From NCBI GenBank assembly GCA_022701365.1, contig JAKUHH010000092.1, positions 204,629-268,628 of the forward strand: a DNA stretch of 64,000 nt, in the 5' to 3' direction. This stretch comes from Mycocentrospora acerina (taxonomy: Eukaryota > Ascomycota > Dothideomycetes > Pleosporales). How positions within the stretch are numbered: the first letter of the stretch is position 1; each line of letters begins with the position of its first letter. The position numbers and the translations under genes are program-made. Below the pieces are notes generated by a model that ran no database searches, had not been told where the DNA came from, and saw nothing but the letters and a program-made list of their open reading frames with translations. Below are positions 22,441 through 34,400 of this stretch, piece by piece.

Positions 22441-24050
22441 TCACACCATATTTCCATTGGCCTTCGTCGTCTTCTTCTTCTTCACCCTCTCAAATAATGA
22501 CGATTCCGTCCGCTTCAACATCCAGTTTCCAACTTTCTTCCTGCTTCGCCTTGTGCAAATCACCCAGGTGAAAAGTACCAATGCGGTCAACGGCACGGCT
22601 GTCGCAAAGTAGATCCATAGCGAGGTAGTAATGGTCTCGTTGGGGGAGGTGGCATGCCAGTTGAAAAAGGACATGCTGAAGAAGGACTGTAGTTTTGTGG
22701 ATTAGTCGGCGTGTGTAGTGGTAGCATACTTGAGAGAGAGAGAAAAGGGAACGGGGATATATACGCATATAAACGTTCCCGGGAGGAAGATGAGCGTCAT
22801 AATCGCGACGGTTTTCATAGAGGAGCTTTCCCGCAGGGCTACTTGGGCTATCTTGCGGGATTCCGTGGCTAGATTAATAGTTGCCTTTGTGTCGCGTTGG
22901 GCAATGAGATTGTAGATCTTGTGAGCGAGTGAGTGAGTGAGCGAGTGAGCGAGTTGGTGGCAGAAGTAGCATACTCTCTGCGTACAGCGTGTGGGGGGGA
23001 AGTCTCACCGCTGTGAATTGATTTGAGATGCGCCTGGGAAGGACGCTTAGATCGTATTCTGACGCACGACTAAGCTTGCCTTGCAAGTTGGAGTCGCTGT
23101 CTAGTTTTCTAAAGTGCATGTCCATGTCGAGGTGGTCGGTGGGCATGGTCTCCCTCTGGCCCTCGTTTTGGAAGACGAAATTGTTGTCCCCCTCGCCGCT
23201 GAAGTGGCACTGCGAGAATTTAATGTTTTGCAAATTTCTCATAGGGGTTTTATACGCATCGATGAAATCTTGTATGGATGATGCGAGTTTGTCCTGAAAG
23301 TGCCATCGTCTCTCAAGTTTGACCAAGTCGGTATTGCAAGAATGTAACTTCTGGATGAGTTCGCCAAAATCTGCAGTCTCTGAACTGGTGGTTACGGTGG
23401 ACTCAACTTCTTCTAATCGCCATATCAGATCGGTAAGCTTTTGAGATGTTTGTTGAACTTGATGTTGAAGGAGCGCCAGTGGAACAGTAACCATCGGAAG
23501 ATTGGTCATTCTCCAGCTGTGCGGGATATGGTCTCGCAAGAGGCATAGCTCTAAATCTCGAGGATTTGAATAAACAAAAAGACTTTGAAATGTCCTGCTA
23601 TCATCGTCATGACGAGTGGCACAGATCGCAAATGAACAGAAACCCCAGTCATCATGGGGACTCTGCATAAAGAACCCTACGCTTGTTACCTTGAAAGTAT
23701 CTCTTTTTTGCCTACAGAGTCCACTCACTTGATGGCTCTTGTAAGCAGCTCACACTCCCTGTTCTGTTCTGCCATACAGTCTTAAAGTCGATAGGCGAGC
23801 CCAAAATTTGTTCGATTTGGCCATTTGCAAAGGGTAGAACTATATTTCCGCGAGAAGGTATATGGTCACGCTTATGGGTACTTGTTAAAATATCAGTATT
23901 CAATGTCAAAGCAAAATGTAGAATACCCTACAAGATTCGAAGAGCAAGCGCTGGCGTATCATACTGCTCATCGTCTCTAATGCCTCTTCCGTATGGAATC
24001 TCAAGTACTGTGTGAATGACCTCGAGGGCATCAAACTGCAGGGTTTGCAT
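22441..24050 (-). CDS. CorA-like (Mg2+ transporter-fold) two-helix membrane protein
   Basis: A 449-residue model from exons 23932-24050, 23778-23880, 23009-23737, 22765-22917 and 22441-22686; introns are 51, 40, 91 and 78 nt. The total is divisible by three, but the 40-nt intron and the start at 24050 are less certain than the rest. The C-terminal half is diagnostic: IYNLIAQRDTKATINLA...IAQVALRESSSMKTVAIMTL, then FLPGTFICSFFSMSFFNW, the fungal CorA-like pattern in which the GMN loop of true CorA is replaced, and a second helix (LWIYFATAVPLTALVLFTW). A long helical region precedes it (LALLQHQVQQTSQKLTDL). The tail is basic. The 91-nt intron contains GAGT/GAGC repeats. The fold is known to form pentameric cation channels; whether this fungal subfamily transports anything is not known. 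Confidence 0.75.
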
Positions 24051-25554
24051 TTGTGAGTAGAAGACAAGAACCGTCTTTTATGAGGAGCCGAAAGACAGTC
24101 ACTATGAAAACAAACAGAATGAGTTTCGACGAGAAGCAAAGTATAAGGAAGACAGAAAGTACAAGTGTATTTTCTTTCCATAGCCTTGAGGCACTAGCCA
24201 TAGCCTGTCTCAGCCTTGACTGCGTTTGAGGAACGAAGTGGCAGACCTCCAGCCAACTAAGTTGTGACTTGCCGCAAATGTGACATTTCATAGGTTAAAG
24301 ACCCAGCCAGCCACTAGGCAAGGCCTTGGACCATTGTCATACTGCATAAATCAATCTTGTACCTAATTATTTTTCTCTACAGAGTGACATGACTGAGTGT
24401 GAAAAATTGTACAAACGGCTGAGCTTGACAGTTAAATGCTCGAGCTGCTCTCCCATCCTGCAAAAGAATCGCATGTGGCAAAGTGTTCATGTCGGATTCA
24501 GTGACAAGGCTGAACTTGCAGTTGTCTCCGCATCATTGGTTGTAGCAAGTTCTCACTATATACCTTGTGTGAGTAAGCATGAGAGAGGCGTATATTCGTT
24601 TAGTAACTGAGAGAGAGTATGACGGAGGGGCAGGCAACAGCAACGAGGCTGAACTTGGCATCTAACGCTACAGCTTAACTGCACACGTCTTCGCGAGTCA
24701 ATAACATTGAAAATGCGGTAGGCCAAAGAAGCATGCAGTAGTGCAACCTGCTGGCCTGCTTATATTATAGACAGTGTACTTAAATCTGAGAACAAAACAA
24801 ATTTGACGAAACTTAACTAAAGGTATATGATAGGTTGCGATGATATTATTATACATGTAGAGCAAGTCTGCCTTATACCTAGTTGTACATGCAAGGTCAC
24901 ACCATTTTTTTTGTACTAGCGATTGCATCTACGCCTATCTATGCATTATCCGACGTTCTGATGCAACGATGTGACCCCTCGCGTGGCTCCGTCCCCATAT
25001 GGGGCATCTACCCACGCGAGCAGGAACCCGCCGATCACACCCCAAGATCCCGCCTTCTTATCTCACCGCGCATGTATGAATCTACACCGAATCACAAACC
25101 GCACGCCCAAACTGCCTCGCCCAAACTAACATGTCGATACCGGTACCTCGGCGCTGAGGCACAGAAAGCGCATGGCTCGCGGTAGATATGTCCGTGGTAC
25201 ATGTTTGCGCTCGCGTTGTGAGTGGCTGCATGCCTCGAGGAGGCGTTTGGCTAGATTGAGACGCGAAGTGTGTATGGCTGGCATGTCTTATCGCATGCCC
25301 ATGCCCATGCCAATGTGCATGTGCATGCGATTTGCCGGTGCACGGCTGCAGATAGGTGTAGATTGATAGAGGCGAGTAATAATATCTCGCCGGTGGTACG
25401 GTAGTGCGCTTGGGAAGGATTCAGTGGCACGATTGATCAGTCAATAAAGAAGTGCGTGATCCCCACGTCAAGCTCGTTTCTTTGTGCCTTTGTCCTCTTC
25501 GACGGTTTTTGAATCCCCACAGCAAGAGAAGATTGCGGGGCTGTAGTGGACAAG
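24051..25554. other. Intergenic region, no gene recognised
   Basis: 1.5 kb between the start of the CorA-like gene (minus) and the permease (plus); presumed divergent promoters. Small ATGCCC/ATGTGC repeats occur at 25295-25330. Open frames here are short and lack protein-like features. Confidence 0.5.
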
Positions 25555-27483
25555 ATGCCCATCTTCGAGAAGCCAAACTTTTCGCTCAAGGTTGAACAGC
25601 CAAGGTCAACGTTTGCAGAGGGAAATGCACGATGGTGTGTATTCATCAATTGAGGGAGGGGTTCTGCACGGGACATGGCTGATGGTTGTATAGGACGAAT
25701 AAAGATCTTGATCCTGTTCCTCGCCACGAGCGGAAATGGGGAGTTACGAGCTTTCTCGCATATTGGATTTCCGATGCTTTCAAGTACGGCCTCCCAGGCT
25801 TCTGGCTGCAAATTCATGTGTGCTGATTTGTGTGTAGCGCTTCAACATGGCAATTCGCTGCGAGTATCATCTCAATTGGTACGTCTTATTCTACAACCAC
25901 ATCTCACCACTGAAACTTGCTAACCCCTCGTCCCAGGCCTCTCATGGCGTGAGTCTCTTGGAATAGTCGCCCTCGCGTTCTTCATCATATCCTTCGTCAT
26001 CGCACTCAACGGCGCAATCGGCGTCATCCACCACGCACCGTTCCCCGTACTCGCGCGCGCATCATGGGGCTTCTGGGGCTCATACGTTCCTATCGTCTCG
26101 CGCGCTATACTCGCGGTGTTTTGGTTCGCCATCCAGAACATGAACGGAGCGAACAGCGTCAAGGCCATGATCGCTGCTATCTGGCCCTCCTTCCTCACCA
26201 TGCACAACGGCATCCCAGCGTCGCAGGGCATTGAGACAAACACGATGATCAGCTTCTTCATCTTCTGGCTGGTGTCGCTGCCATTTCTGTGCATGCACCC
26301 AAATAACCTGCGTTGGCTGTTCATGGCAAAGTCGATTATTGTACCAATTGCGTGGATCGCCATTTTGATTTGGTCATTTACTTCTACGAGTGGAGGCGAG
26401 ATGTTCAGCCAGAAGGCCACGCTCAAGGGGTCGGCGTATTCCTGGGCATTCTTGTCAAGCTTGACTTCCGTCATCGGAAACTACGCGACGCTTTCTGTCA
26501 ACCAGGTATGTTACTGGAGTATAAGATGAGACTTCGATACATGAGTAGAATCTAACCAGAGACATACAGGCTGATTTTTCCCGCTATTCCCGTGTCAGCG
26601 TCAAATGGCAGATTATATATGTGCCTTTTTTACCGCTTGTCTTCACCTTCATCGCATTCATCGGTATTGCTGCGAGTTCCGCAGGAGCTGTCAAGTATGG
26701 CGAGCTGAACTGGGATCCCATAGTGAGCATTTACAGATCTTGTAGATGGAACAGGACGCTAATTAGACTCAGGCCTTGATTTCCCACTGGGACAATCGTG
26801 CATGCCGATTCTTTGGTGCATTCAGCTTCGCACTCGCCGCACTCGGTGTCAACATCTCCGCCAACTCGCTCTCCGCCGCAAACGACCTGACAGCTTTGTT
26901 CCCGCAATATGTCAATATTCGCCGCGGGCAACTCATCTGCGCTGTCGTTGCCTGGGCCCTCGTTCCGTGGAAGATTCTGAAGAGCGCAGGAAGTTTCTTG
27001 AACTTCATGGCTGCGTATGCTGTCTTCCTAGGTCCCATTGCCGCAATCATGTGCGTTGATTTCTGGATTTTGCACAAGCGCAAGTACAACACTCTGGCGT
27101 TGTACCAGCCGCGCGGGATCTATCGCTACACGTACGGAACGAACTGGCGCGCAATCGCCGCTTTCGTAGTTGGGGTTGCGCCCAACCTTCCCGGCTTCAT
27201 ACATTCCATCAACTCCAACATTGATGTGGGTGTGGGATCAAGGCCGTACAGCTTTGGGTGGTTACTTGGTTTCACGGCGACTTCTTTCGTGTATCTAATC
27301 CTGGGTCTGTGGATCGCACCACCAACCGAGACACTCATTGACAAGGCACTTCTGCCAGATGAGGTGTATGATGAGCACGGTGTTGTAGATGAGGGTTTGT
27401 CCATCCACGGAAGTGGCAGTGGAGAAGAGGAAGGAAAGGCGGAGAAACTTGGCTGGAAGGCAAAGATGAGCAAGATATTGTGA
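25555..27483 (+). CDS. NCS1-family nucleobase/allantoin permease (Fur4/Dal4-like)
   Basis: A 547-residue twelve-helix plasma-membrane symporter for purines, pyrimidines or related compounds (uracil, allantoin, cytosine-type NCS1). Exons: 25555-25634, 25694-25783, 25838-25878, 25937-26505, 26570-26722, 26773-27483. The short first exons rebuild the family N-terminus: ARWTNKDLDPVPRHERKW, then FLAYWISDAFNASTWQFAAS and ISIGLSWRESLGIV. Helix regions FPVLARASWGFWGSYVPIV and FWFAIQNMNGANSV carry residues of the substrate/Na+ site region. NYATLSVNQADFSRYS is the conserved helix-6/loop motif. The cytosolic tail has an acidic Gly/Ser/Glu segment. The YTYGTNWRAIAAF region matches Fur-type members, but the exact substrate cannot be read from sequence. 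Confidence 0.9.
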
Positions 27484-28660
27484 GAAGGATCTCTGTGTGA
27501 GCATAGATGAATCAGTAGTTAAACATATTTCTTCCAACGTGCACGCCGTGTCTCACCTTTTTTGAAGTTAATAATCTGAACTACAGAAGCTGTGGTACGA
27601 TTGCGAAGGTTGCGTCACCAAAATCCAAACTCTCTTAGCCCCAGCTAACTTATCACTTTACGCAGGAACACGTAATTTACCGAGACATCAACGCGTACAC
27701 AGCTTAACATGTGTTGTGCAATGATGCTGTCAACTACAAATGGTATTGTCAGCTTTCAATTCACACCGGTGGTCGCCATTTCCGCGTCGGCCGACTTGTG
27801 ATCGTCGCCGGGGATTCCTAGACGAGCTCCGACAACAATTCACCTCCACATAGAGTTCCGACAACACTTCACCACCACCACATACAACTCTTAATCTTCT
27901 TCTTAACAATGAACGTAGCTGCTCTACACTACCAAAGTATTATTGTATCACAGCGAAGATGCTGCCACTCATACCCTGCACGTTTCATTGATTGAAATAG
28001 CAACAATTCCAACATCCGACTACCCCAAACGCGGTGAACATAACCTCCGCGATTCTCCCCCACCTCATTCTCCGAAGCCATGTCTCGCGTTCCCTCAATC
28101 CCGAAGCAGCAGCCCGCAGTGGTCCGTAGCCAATCCAAAGTTGGCCACAAAATCCCTCTCCCTGATCAAGTAATCAGCCCACGCACCTCTTCCATGACAA
28201 CTGCACGTCTCGTGAGGCTGAGCAGCCCTGCAGCAATCCCCGCACCAATGACGTTCTTGTATAACCAAGCCGTTAATATGACCAGGCTGGAAGAGCATAC
28301 GCAGAGTTCAGCGTGACGCGTAAGCGCGCGCTGACATTGCGCTCGCTCACGTCGCTTTCCAGGTCTATGAACCTCACGGGACCCCTCCGGAGGTGTGCTA
28401 TACCACACTTTGCGACGGAGCGGGTGAGGTAAGCACGATGAATGGAGGGGTATTGATGGACGCGTGTATGATGCCAAGTTTGGTATATGAAGGCCGAGGT
28501 GTCGCGAGATGGAGGTGTTTCGTTTCAAACATTTTTTGTTCTGTGAACCTGAAGTCAATTATTGAAATAAATCCTTCACATCAGATCAGGCCCTTGTCAC
28601 TTGACTTAATCAATCAAAGCGCAAGAAAAAAGATACTAACAACCCATCAATTACAGTAAA
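27484..28660. other. Intergenic region with only doubtful short ORFs
   Basis: Between permease and Trp-rich protein. A plus-strand frame at 28080-28316 begins with a plausible start (MSRVPSIPKQQPAVV) but shows no domain and soon becomes poor in quality. No gene is claimed. Confidence 0.45.
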
Positions 28661-29470
28661 ATGCGCTTCACAATCCTCACCGTCGCGGCTCTCATTCTCC
28701 CAGTCTTCACGCAGTCCACATCAGTGCATACCACTCCAACAATCACTTCTAACTCCGTCTTTGGCCCGCCATGGGCGACTTCAAATTCTGCATGGTCTTC
28801 GATTTACAACTCCCTCGTGTCTGACGGAAGGATCCCATCTACACTTACTGCCGCGCCCTGGCCGACCACAGGCTGGGGTCCCGGACGCGGTCCCTGGGGT
28901 GGAGGACCTTGGAACTCTCACACGTCTGGCCAGCAATGGGGAGGTACGCAATAACAGAGACCTTCCTCTTGGATTACACAACAAGAACTGACACGCTCGT
29001 TAGGACCTAGCGGCTTTGGCCCCTGGGGAAGCGGTAAAGGCCCCTGGAGTGAATGGTCGACCAGCGGTGCCTGGCGTAATGGGCCGTGGACGAAATGGTA
29101 AGTATTTCCCTCTCCACAGCCTGAAGGATATATACTGACTGACCGCTCTAATAGGTGGGACGGATCTGCTTGTCCCCCAAGCGACTGGCCTGGTTGGACT
29201 GCTGGGTCGTGGAGCACAGCTGCGCCGTGGACATCGTGGTCAGGCTGCACAGCTAGCACGACGACGACAAGTGTTGTGACGACTACGATTTCCGGTAGTG
29301 CGATTACGACAACGGCATTTGGATTGCAGGTTGCAGCTGCGAGTGCGCAGACAACGGGTGGAAGTACAGGTGGAAGTACAGGCGGAAGTACGGGTGCTGC
29401 GCCGATGAAGACTGCGGGATTGGGGATGGTTGTCGGGGCGGCAGTCCTGGGCGTTGTTGGGGGATTGTAG
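28661..29470 (+). CDS. Trp/Gly/Ser-rich secreted protein, probably GPI-anchored
   Basis: A 230-residue protein in exons 28661-28943, 29004-29097 and 29155-29470 (introns of 60 and 57 nt). Signal peptide MRFTILTVAALILPVFTQS. The middle is unusually rich in Trp-Gly-Pro, with repeated short motifs such as GPWG, GPWN, GPWS, GPWT and APWTSW. A conserved-looking pair of Cys (SACPPSDW, SGCTAS) follows. The C-terminus has a Thr/Ser-rich stem (ITTTAFG), three GGST repeats, and a final hydrophobic stretch (AGLGMVVGAAVLGVVGGL) that ends the protein, as expected for a GPI-anchor signal. Likely cell-wall or surface protein; family not recognised. The splice model keeps the frame and joins Trp codons across both introns. 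Confidence 0.78.
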
Positions 29471-29744
29471 GACTGGGGAGGTTTGAGAAAGGTAAAGGGC
29501 AACCTGAACGAACCCCTGCGATAGAAAGGTGGAATAGCGGAGTAGTGCTGCTATATGACGGCAAAAGGTGGACTTGGTGGTGTACTATCATGGTTACGTT
29601 TTATCACGATGTCACGCTCGCTACTGAAATATACCTGTTTTTGAGTGATCAAGAAAATGTCAAAAATAGTCAGTGAGCAAGCTTGTGTGCTTTGTGCGGT
29701 GGTATTGGTATATCTATTGTCGTAAAATATTCGTTCAATATACT

Positions 29745-31236
29745 CTAGTTCACATCCGGTAACCGCACAGCAATATCGCCTGACTGTGTGATGTATCGTA
29801 CCCAAGGCAGCGATGGGTATTGTAGCTGTACGCTCGTCAATATTTGTCACATGACGTCGTAATGACCCACTTACCTTTGGCTCAATGATCTTCAGATACC
29901 GGACCTGAATGCCTGATGTCGTGAAATAGGGTATCTCAAACTTGACGTTAATTGGCCTCTTCGCTTTGCCGCCGCCAACACCACCCATACTCCCGCCAAA
30001 TCCACCCATCATGCCGCCGCCCTTCTCATCGTCGCCGCGCACGGAGGGCAGACCGAGCTCTGCACGCATGAGGAACTCTTTGCCACCACCAAACTGCTTG
30101 ATTTTCCATACAATCGATGAGGTTTCTGGTGCGTAGTGAACAGTGCCAATGTTTGTGCGGAATCGTGGTGTGTCTGCATCTTCAGGAACGGGTATTGAGA
30201 TTTGGACATTGTTCGCCGTGCTGCGTCGCTTAAATTGTGCTTTTGCCTACGTATTGTCAATTACCATTGTCAATCGTATTCCGAATGTATACATACCTTC
30301 AACATGTACTCTATCCTGCTGCCAGAGTGGCTCTCCACTATGCATTCTACCCAAATTAAGGGCTTCACCTGTGTGTTGAGCCGGTAGCTCATGAGTTCAA
30401 ATTCGCCGTCTGGCGGGATGAAACTGATGGTCCTGTCATTTTCGAACCTCGACAACCGTACGCATTGATGAAACTTGACGTCCTCCATCTCGACGGCTTT
30501 TCCTCGTGTCGCCCTTCCTGTTGTCTCGAACATGGCTTTGTCATTCAGTCCCAGTCGCAGCTCAGGCATACCCGACAGATAGCACTTCATTTTTACGGCG
30601 CCCAGAATCTCAGATCGTAGCACATTGCCGGTTGCGGAGACGAGGAGATTGAGGGACTCGACGACGTCAAGGAAAACTTCGTTCTTGCGGTAACGGATGC
30701 CTTCACTTCGCCAGCTGACTGCGTTGGTGACTGCAATAGGTGGTCGTGCTTGGACCTCAAGCTTATGTGACTCTTGTGTAATGTACTCCTGTAAGATCTT
30801 GGTCTCTGTTGTCTGCGGGTACCCAAAGTCCATCATCTCGTCCAACAGCTCGTAGATGACGACAAAGTTGTCGCGTATGCTCTCCTCCTCTAGCTCCTTG
30901 AAGTACTCGGTGAAGACCTCGACAATCTTGTGCAAGAACAGGAGGATCTCAGCAGCGTTTGAGTTGCGTTTTGTGAGGGCGAGCAGATACAGGTTGTTGT
31001 GACGAATGTAGAGGTAGTTGATGCCTTCGTTGGAGAAACATGGTGGCACGGCAGAGCTCTCTTCTTCGGCCTCGCTGAGCAGTACGGGGAACTTTTCGAC
31101 GGCCGACATGGGGATGTCTCCCCTGTAATTGCGCGCCAGAAGGGTCTGCAGGTGCCTGTTAGCATGCACCTCCCCCGTGAATACCCCACACGCGTACCTT
31201 GCCCTTGAGGTCGAGGAAGAACAATGCCGACGCCAT
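29745..31236 (-). CDS. apm1: AP-1 clathrin adaptor complex subunit mu
   Basis: A 446-residue medium chain of the AP-1 complex, which sorts cargo between trans-Golgi and endosomes by binding Tyr-based signals. Exons 31198-31236, 30297-31145, 29875-30246 and 29745-29825; introns 49-52 nt. The first 13-codon exon gives MASALFFLDLKGK, joined to TLLARNYRGDIPMS, the mu1 N-terminus of the longin-like domain. The mu homology domain starts about residue 165 (VSWRSEGIRYRKNEVFLDVVE) and includes GMPELRLGLNDK, KFHQCVRLSRFENDRTISFIPPDGEFELMSYRL. It closes with YPSLPWVRYITQSGDIAVRLP. A Gly-rich insert (GGGMMGGFGGSMGGVGGGK) lies in the C-terminal part. Mu1 rather than mu2 identity rests on the N-terminus and the C-terminal motif. 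Confidence 0.93.
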
Positions 31237-32212
31237 TGTGAGGGAGAATAATGGCCAGAGAACAAGGTATTATTCGATTCTTCTACCGGAGCATTATTTG
31301 CAGGGAGGGAGGCTTGCGACGTGCTGACGTTATTGTCGTGCCCAGCGGTGATGCCAGAGTTGATGCCCGCGGTGAGACCAGTGGAAGGCGCTAACGCCGG
31401 AAGCCAGCGCGCTTTGGGTCTGGCGCGCCAAGCTCCATCTTCCATAAAACTCTTCGCAGAGCCGCACCTCTTTCATTCTTCAACGCACCATCAGACAGTT
31501 CAACCGTTCCATCTCACGCGCTACTTTACGTCTTGTATTGAAGCGCATCGAGTTCACCTATTGGACGGTTGCGATTTAGCGCTGCGGAGAGGAAACGGTA
31601 CTCCATTAGAGCTGGCTGCGCATTCTTTCGGTTGCGCAGGCGGTGTCATATGAGTGGCACATACTATTTGTTCGTTGATGACTGTGCTCGGCTACGTCTG
31701 TCTCTGCTGAAAATGAGAGACGGTTTCGTTTTGCCGTCCTGTCGATTCGCACTGACCTCATTGTTCTCAACTCGGCTCACTCCACTAGAAATGGTTGAGA
31801 ATTTGATTGATAACACAATCTTACGAGTAGAAGTAGAACTTTGACGCACAGATTCCTGCAACACTTCCAATGAGACAGATTTTTTTGCCAAAGGAATTGA
31901 CTAATGGTCATGTTCTTCAACAAGATGAAGCACATGACTCCAGCGAACGCTTCAAATAATACATTATTGTATTTCAATGTCTGCACCTGGGACAACCCCG
32001 CATACAGACGACCCTACCCACATGCGATCTCTTGCGTTAACTATATACGGCAAGCAAATTCAGCATCGGGTCAAGCAAGCCATGGTTCCTGCTCATTCAA
32101 CAACTGCTTTAGGGATTCTCGGTCATTCACTGAACGTTAGGTATATCGTTCAGTTTTCGTACGTGTTATATTTTGCCTTTTCATTTCCATCTTCATGTTA
32201 TAAAAATCCATC
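31237..32212. other. Intergenic region, no gene recognised
   Basis: Divergent interval between apm1 and the F-box gene. Several short frames (31321-32231) lack any protein-like features. Confidence 0.5.
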
Positions 32213-33847
32213 ATGTCGCTGTTTCTTGTGAACCGCCTTCTTCGCCAACTTTCTCTATGTTCTTCCCAATCGCATACGATGACAACAAGAAGTTCAGTCT
32301 CTCGCTTGGAGTCACTCCCCAGAGAGCTTTTTGATCAAATTCTGAGCCATGTCTTCGAGCCTGCCCAGTACATTGTACCCGAATTGGCAACTCAATTCTC
32401 TGGCTATCACTTCGATACGGCTCTTCTACGTGTCAACACGGACGTTCATCGACTTTGTAGAGATTACCTACACTTTAGTTTCTCATGGGTTCGTTTCACA
32501 ATTAACTGGAACAATTTCCTTATCAATCCAAACTGGCTTGGTGTACCCTTTATCACTGTCAATTGCGTGAAACCCCCAAAGTTACTACCTAACTTGCGTA
32601 GAGGCTGGCCCAAGCGTCGATTGACGGTCCAGGATGCGCCAGTAGGAGCTATTCGTGTCGAGGCTAAGTTTCCACGGGCGAGCACGAAAGCACAAAAGAC
32701 GATCAGCCAACAATGCTTCAACAATCTGGCTTCATCTTCCATGTCTCTACTCGTACTAGTGACAGACTTGGAGAAGTTCCTCAATGTATTGCGGCTGAAC
32801 GACCTAGCATTCTGCAACCGTACTGGAGAAGATTCTCCTATCTGGATGCTTTGTGATCTTGGTATGTCATTCAACATATGCGTTACTCAAAATCAAGAGG
32901 CCGCTAAGTTCTGGCCTTTACTCAACAAGTTTCGTGTCTTTTCTGGACCCCGTCACCAATGCACCCTCGCGATTTCACCAACGGCCGAAGACACACCATC
33001 CTTGTTGGGACCACCAAATGACCATTTGAAAAGATTCTGGGAGGGTGTATCGCACCTCTTTCACTTGAAGTGGAAGGGTGATGTGTATCTGCGTAAGAGA
33101 GCATACTCTAGCGCGTACATGTGCTATGATGCAGCACTAACCTTGGAATACAACTGGTTGACTCACGATCATCGTTCAGCGCAAAGGATGTTCTGGAAGC
33201 CCACTGAAGACATATACAAAGCATTTGGAGTCTCTCTGACATTCAACCTCGCCATGGCCGAGATTGCTGGTGGGCTACGCATGGGCAAGAAGCGCTTCCG
33301 GGGCCTCAGCATAACACAGAGCTTGAGTTTATTCCTCGATATATCGGGGAATCTTCCCGATGAAACGTTTGTGGAAATGAGTATCATCACCCTCCTGTTT
33401 GAGATGCTCACCGAGCAGCTCGATCTCGTCGTGATGCTACAGGGGCTGGAAATCCTGACTGTGAACTGGGAGTCGGTTCACCATGAGCATCTCCATTGTC
33501 TTGAAACCCCATTGGGCAAGATTTACGACTGTGCCATGTCAATTCTAATTTCTGTGGACAACCTCGGATCGGAACCGGTTGACATTACCGCACATGTTGA
33601 GACGTTGCGGCTTGTTGCGCAAGATGCGCACTTTGAGCCTACCACATGGGCGATTAAGAAAGCAATGATACCCGAGAACCTCTTGAATCGTACCAAATCT
33701 TTCCTGTCGACAGCTGTAGTCATGCCGGCTCAGACAAGTGTAGGCCATAGGAGACGATTTGATTCGAAAATATTTGTTCCAGTGTTCAATCCAATCAGCG
33801 GTCATGACGCTCAGGATGGGGAGCAAGAGGCGAGGGTTCTAATATGA
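32213..33847 (+). CDS. F-box domain protein
   Basis: An uninterrupted 544-codon frame. An F-box-like motif occurs near residues 29-47 (SRLESLPRELFDQILSHVF), expected to bind Skp1 in an SCF ubiquitin ligase. A second Met at residue 23 (MTTRSSVSRLESLP) may be the true start, because it places the F-box close to the N-terminus as is usual. The rest has no repeat I recognise; the region VYLRKRAYSSAYMCYDAALTLEYNWL resembles one TPR-like helix pair. Many such lineage-specific F-box proteins exist in fungi, and the substrate is unknown. Confidence 0.75.
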   Translation: MSLFLVNRLLRQLSLCSSQSHTMTTRSSVSRLESLPRELFDQILSHVFEPAQYIVPELATQFSGYHFDTALLRVNTDVHRLCRDYLHFSFSWVRFTINWNNFLINPNWLGVPFITVNCVKPPKLLPNLRRGWPKRRLTVQDAPVGAIRVEAKFPRASTKAQKTISQQCFNNLASSSMSLLVLVTDLEKFLNVLRLNDLAFCNRTGEDSPIWMLCDLGMSFNICVTQNQEAAKFWPLLNKFRVFSGPRHQCTLAISPTAEDTPSLLGPPNDHLKRFWEGVSHLFHLKWKGDVYLRKRAYSSAYMCYDAALTLEYNWLTHDHRSAQRMFWKPTEDIYKAFGVSLTFNLAMAEIAGGLRMGKKRFRGLSITQSLSLFLDISGNLPDETFVEMSIITLLFEMLTEQLDLVVMLQGLEILTVNWESVHHEHLHCLETPLGKIYDCAMSILISVDNLGSEPVDITAHVETLRLVAQDAHFEPTTWAIKKAMIPENLLNRTKSFLSTAVVMPAQTSVGHRRRFDSKIFVPVFNPISGHDAQDGEQEARVLI

Positions 33848-34400
33848 TGCATTCCAGCAATACATGCTGAGGTATAAAGGTAAAGGGAAAATATGTTGGA
33901 AACGACTACTAAAAATGGTTGCAAACTGAATAGCATGTTGGTATAGGTCGAAAAAATGCGATGATGATTTGAAGTAGCTGTTAATAGTTTACCATGTGTT
34001 TTAATCCTATAGATTTCCGTATGCTCTGACTCCCTCGTGGCCTCTATGATAACTGAAAGCGTATCGCTTGAGATTTGAATCGACATGAACAGCTTGATTT
34101 GTCTGTCCTTATCCTCTATGCCAGCCTTGACACATGGTTGATATGACATGAAAATACACTCTGCAGACGATTGCATTGTTAGATTCATGAATTGTGTCAA
34201 TACGAGAACCATCTAGCACGACAAGCCTAGGTAGTACTAGCGGAGGGGAGGAAGTATTCCATGTTTGTGTTCATGTTCATGTTCATGTTCATGTCCACAC
34301 CCCCCACCCACGCTAACCCCAAACAGAAACCTCCGCCAAGCATCCCGAAATCTCTCAGACAAGCAACAACGCCATCCATTGTCCAGAAACGCCAGCAGCC
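33848..34400. other. Intergenic region with TTCATG microsatellite
   Basis: Separates the F-box gene from bL27m. A minus-strand 133-codon frame at 33811-34212 overlaps the F-box stop and has no domain. The hexanucleotide repeat lies about 110 bases before the bL27m start. Confidence 0.5.
34269..34294. repeat. TTCATG hexanucleotide microsatellite
   Basis: About four tandem GTTCAT/TTCATG units directly upstream of the bL27m gene. Confidence 0.85.

Noticed and set aside
28080..28316. ORF starting MSRVPSIPKQQPAVV as a gene
   Set aside because: A plausible first exon but no downstream exon with coding character could be joined, so it is left within the intergenic entry.
33811..34212. Minus-strand 133-codon ORF
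   Set aside because: Overlaps the F-box stop codon, has no motif, and shows no sign of splicing or family membership.
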